64,000 bases of DNA, taken from positions 4,127,501 to 4,191,500 of the forward strand of contig JBBBDQ010000750.1 in assembly GCA_037127315.1 (NCBI GenBank), in the 5' to 3' direction. Shown here piece after piece: positions 62,446 to 64,000 of the stretch. The translations under genes and the position numbers were made by a program. The notes beneath the pieces were generated by a model. It did not search any database and was not told the DNA's origin. It was given only the letters and a program-made list of their open reading frames with translations. The DNA comes from Ascarosepion bandense. Taxonomy: Eukaryota; Mollusca; Cephalopoda; Sepiida; Sepiidae. Each line of letters starts with the position of its first letter. Within the stretch, counting starts at the first letter, position 1.

Positions 62446-62712
62446 ATAAAATCAACATTTTTGCAGCATACTTATGATCTTCTCACAACAAACCAACTTC
62501 CCGCAGTACATCAGTTGAAAATCACTGATCTAGTCAGTAAAAATTTGAAACCTCAACTTATTCTTGCTGGATATAATACTGTCAAAGAAAAATTATAATT
62601 ATAAGCATATATATATTATACTAATATATTGTTATTGTAAATCGCCTGAGGATAGTGAAAGGTTGAAACCCAAGTCGCAGAAATTACTCATTTCCAAATG
62701 AAAAATATTATG

Positions 62713-62748
<36 letters not shown>

Positions 62749-62751
<3 letters not shown>

Positions 62752-62803
62752 ATCTGCAGACAGATCTGTTTCGCTGTATCACAGCTCATCAGTACAGTTA
62801 GAC
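62749..62803 (-). ncRNA. Type I hammerhead ribozyme, intact core
   Basis: Minus-strand reading: stem I GUC-UAA-CUGUA (62803-62793), core CUGAUGA (62792-62786), stem II GCUGU-GAU-ACAGC (62785-62773), core GAAA (62772-62769), stem III CAG-AU-CUG (62768-62761), then UC with the predicted cut between 62759 and 62758, then UGCAG-AU-GAC completing stem I. Stem I has five pairs, an internal loop (UAA/AU) and three further pairs. Every invariant position is present. Self-cleavage is predicted, not shown. Confidence 0.82.
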
Positions 62804-62895
62804 AGCCGATTGCTTTTTACCCAGGATTGAAACCCAAATGAACTGGCATCAGTCGGTGATTCTACCTCTGAGCTATGGGCGTTCGGTAGATATCC
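62749..62895 (-). repeat. Hammerhead SINE with tRNA-like head
   Basis: Minus-strand copy. From 5' to 3': A box (TAGCTCAGAGGTAGAATC, 62875-62858), B box (GGTTTCAATCCTGG, 62834-62821), then the ribozyme (62803-62749), ending in a TA run (62713-62748). The tRNA-like promoter would drive Pol III transcription through the ribozyme; this is inferred from the boxes. Confidence 0.87.
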
Positions 62896-64000
62896 AGGTG
62901 AAGAGAACCAATAGTTTTAGAATTCCGAGTTCTCCGGCATTTACTTTTTTTTTTAAAGTGCTTAATACAAAATATATCGTAGAGCAAAATACAATTATAA
63001 TTAAATATGTTTTTTATTGAAAATTAATTTAATTTACATTGTAACACAGAGATTTCTATATTTCAAGATTTTACCTTGTCATCAGGCAATGTTGACTTGT
63101 TGTTGTGAAAATGATACATTTTCACAACAATAAATCAACAATAAACATTGCCAAACACAGAACAGGAGAATAGATATAAACATACAGACATAATAATAAG
63201 AGGCCATATAATTATTAGAGGCCATATAATTATAAGAGGCCATATATGCACAAAATAATAACAAAATTAAAGGTAAAAATACCCAACCTAAAGAAGGGAA
63301 ATAAATAAAAATTGTAAAAAGAAATAAAGAAAAAGGAACTATAAATATACATTCAGTTACAAATAAGTAGCAATTACAAAAGCTTTTTAAAATTTATTAA
63401 CAAATTATGTGTGTGTGTGTGAGATAAAGCTGTCGACAACAATATTATATTTTATTAAAATATATAAAATAAAAATAATTTTTTCTATATTCTAATAGAA
63501 TATTTCTTACAATATTTCATAAATATGGCATTATTTCAGGTATAAAGTATCTCATTATTTTATATGTCTCTTTTGAGACATGATCACCCAAGCGTGTATT
63601 GCGTATGGCACTTAAGTGACTGTGCAAATTAATTGAAACAAAATGACTAATGTCTTCTTAGGATCTTTCACTTGTTCCCTGATTATATGTACGTTGTCTC
63701 TTGGTGTTGTTTTTCTCTTCCAACAGCATTCATCTTTATGTTACGGACTGATAGATCCAGTTTGTTTCTTCACCTTGATGATAAGACTGACAGTTGAAAG
63801 GCTAAACATCAAAAAATATCCATGATCTCCCTGTAAGGCTTTCCAGGGTGTTTGTGTAGCATTACAATTTTCATACGCTTCCTTGGATTAACGCCCATCA
63901 CAAACAATGGCTGTAGGACAACTAATCAACAGTCGCGACAACAGTGACTTGGGATGATAAAAATCTGATGCAGTCACAGATGATGCAATATTTTTCAAGG

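Larger units (their letters stand above)
61778..64000 (+). other. Intron downstream of the last exon in view
   Basis: Contains a 12-bp-arm palindrome (CTTGACTTATTATTTAATAAG near 61860), a LINE fragment, a hammerhead SINE, three copies of a 22-bp AGGCCATATAATTAT-type repeat (63199-63247), and a family A SINE 3' piece (63550-63625, TGTCTCTTTTGAGACATGAT). 63640-64000 was not recognised. Confidence 0.6.

Noticed and set aside
62820..62880. A functional tRNA gene
   Set aside because: A and B boxes are present but no proper acceptor and anticodon stems form; the sequence is the head of a dispersed SINE.

Overview
The window is animal nuclear DNA, most likely from a coleoid cephalopod such as an octopus. 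It is AT-rich and has long introns packed with tRNA-derived SINEs, several non-LTR retrotransposon families, Penelope-like elements, Tc1/mariner, Merlin and Helitron DNA transposons. The octopus assignment is inferred from this repeat style and from the invertebrate form of the host gene; no species marker was found.

One host gene runs along the + strand through the whole window: the middle and C-terminal part of a TECPR2 orthologue (tectonin beta-propeller repeat protein 2, autophagy and ER-exit traffic). Ten coding exons were placed with GT/AG sites and matching phases: 2321-3554, 12157-12387, 17055-17270, 22244-22388, 24974-25175, 34921-35010, 41470-41700, 48735-48928, 58383-58473 and 61628-61777. 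They total 2784 nt (928 codons) with no frame break. The N-terminal WD40 exons lie upstream of the window and the last exon(s) downstream. The first exon is long and encodes a Ser/Pro-rich disordered linker; the other nine encode TECPR repeats.

All other recognisable content is intronic. Main items: non-autonomous Helitrons (3803-4505, 22822-23332, and an older one at 5766-6962 carrying a nested Penelope repeat); an 800-bp long-TIR element (8544-9335); a 32-bp pyrimidine minisatellite (about 9966-10830) and a 31-bp minisatellite (25243-26245); an LTR retrotransposon relic whose target duplication is the splice donor of the third exon (17276-17885); a Tc1 element with a SINE dimer inside it (20276-22184); a nearly full-length Tx1-like LINE on the minus strand (about 27490-33640); a decayed Penelope-like element with RT and GIY-YIG parts (36485-38170); and an internally deleted Merlin transposon (45440-45849).

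The most interesting signal is in one tRNA-derived SINE family (copies at 12700, 18264-18965, 53467 and 62749). Just downstream of its Pol III-type A and B boxes it carries a motif that folds as a type I hammerhead self-cleaving ribozyme. The copy at 62749-62803 keeps every core position, and the copies at 18264-18965 form a head-to-tail array with about 300-bp period, one ribozyme per unit. This is the layout of an animal retrozyme combined with a SINE promoter.
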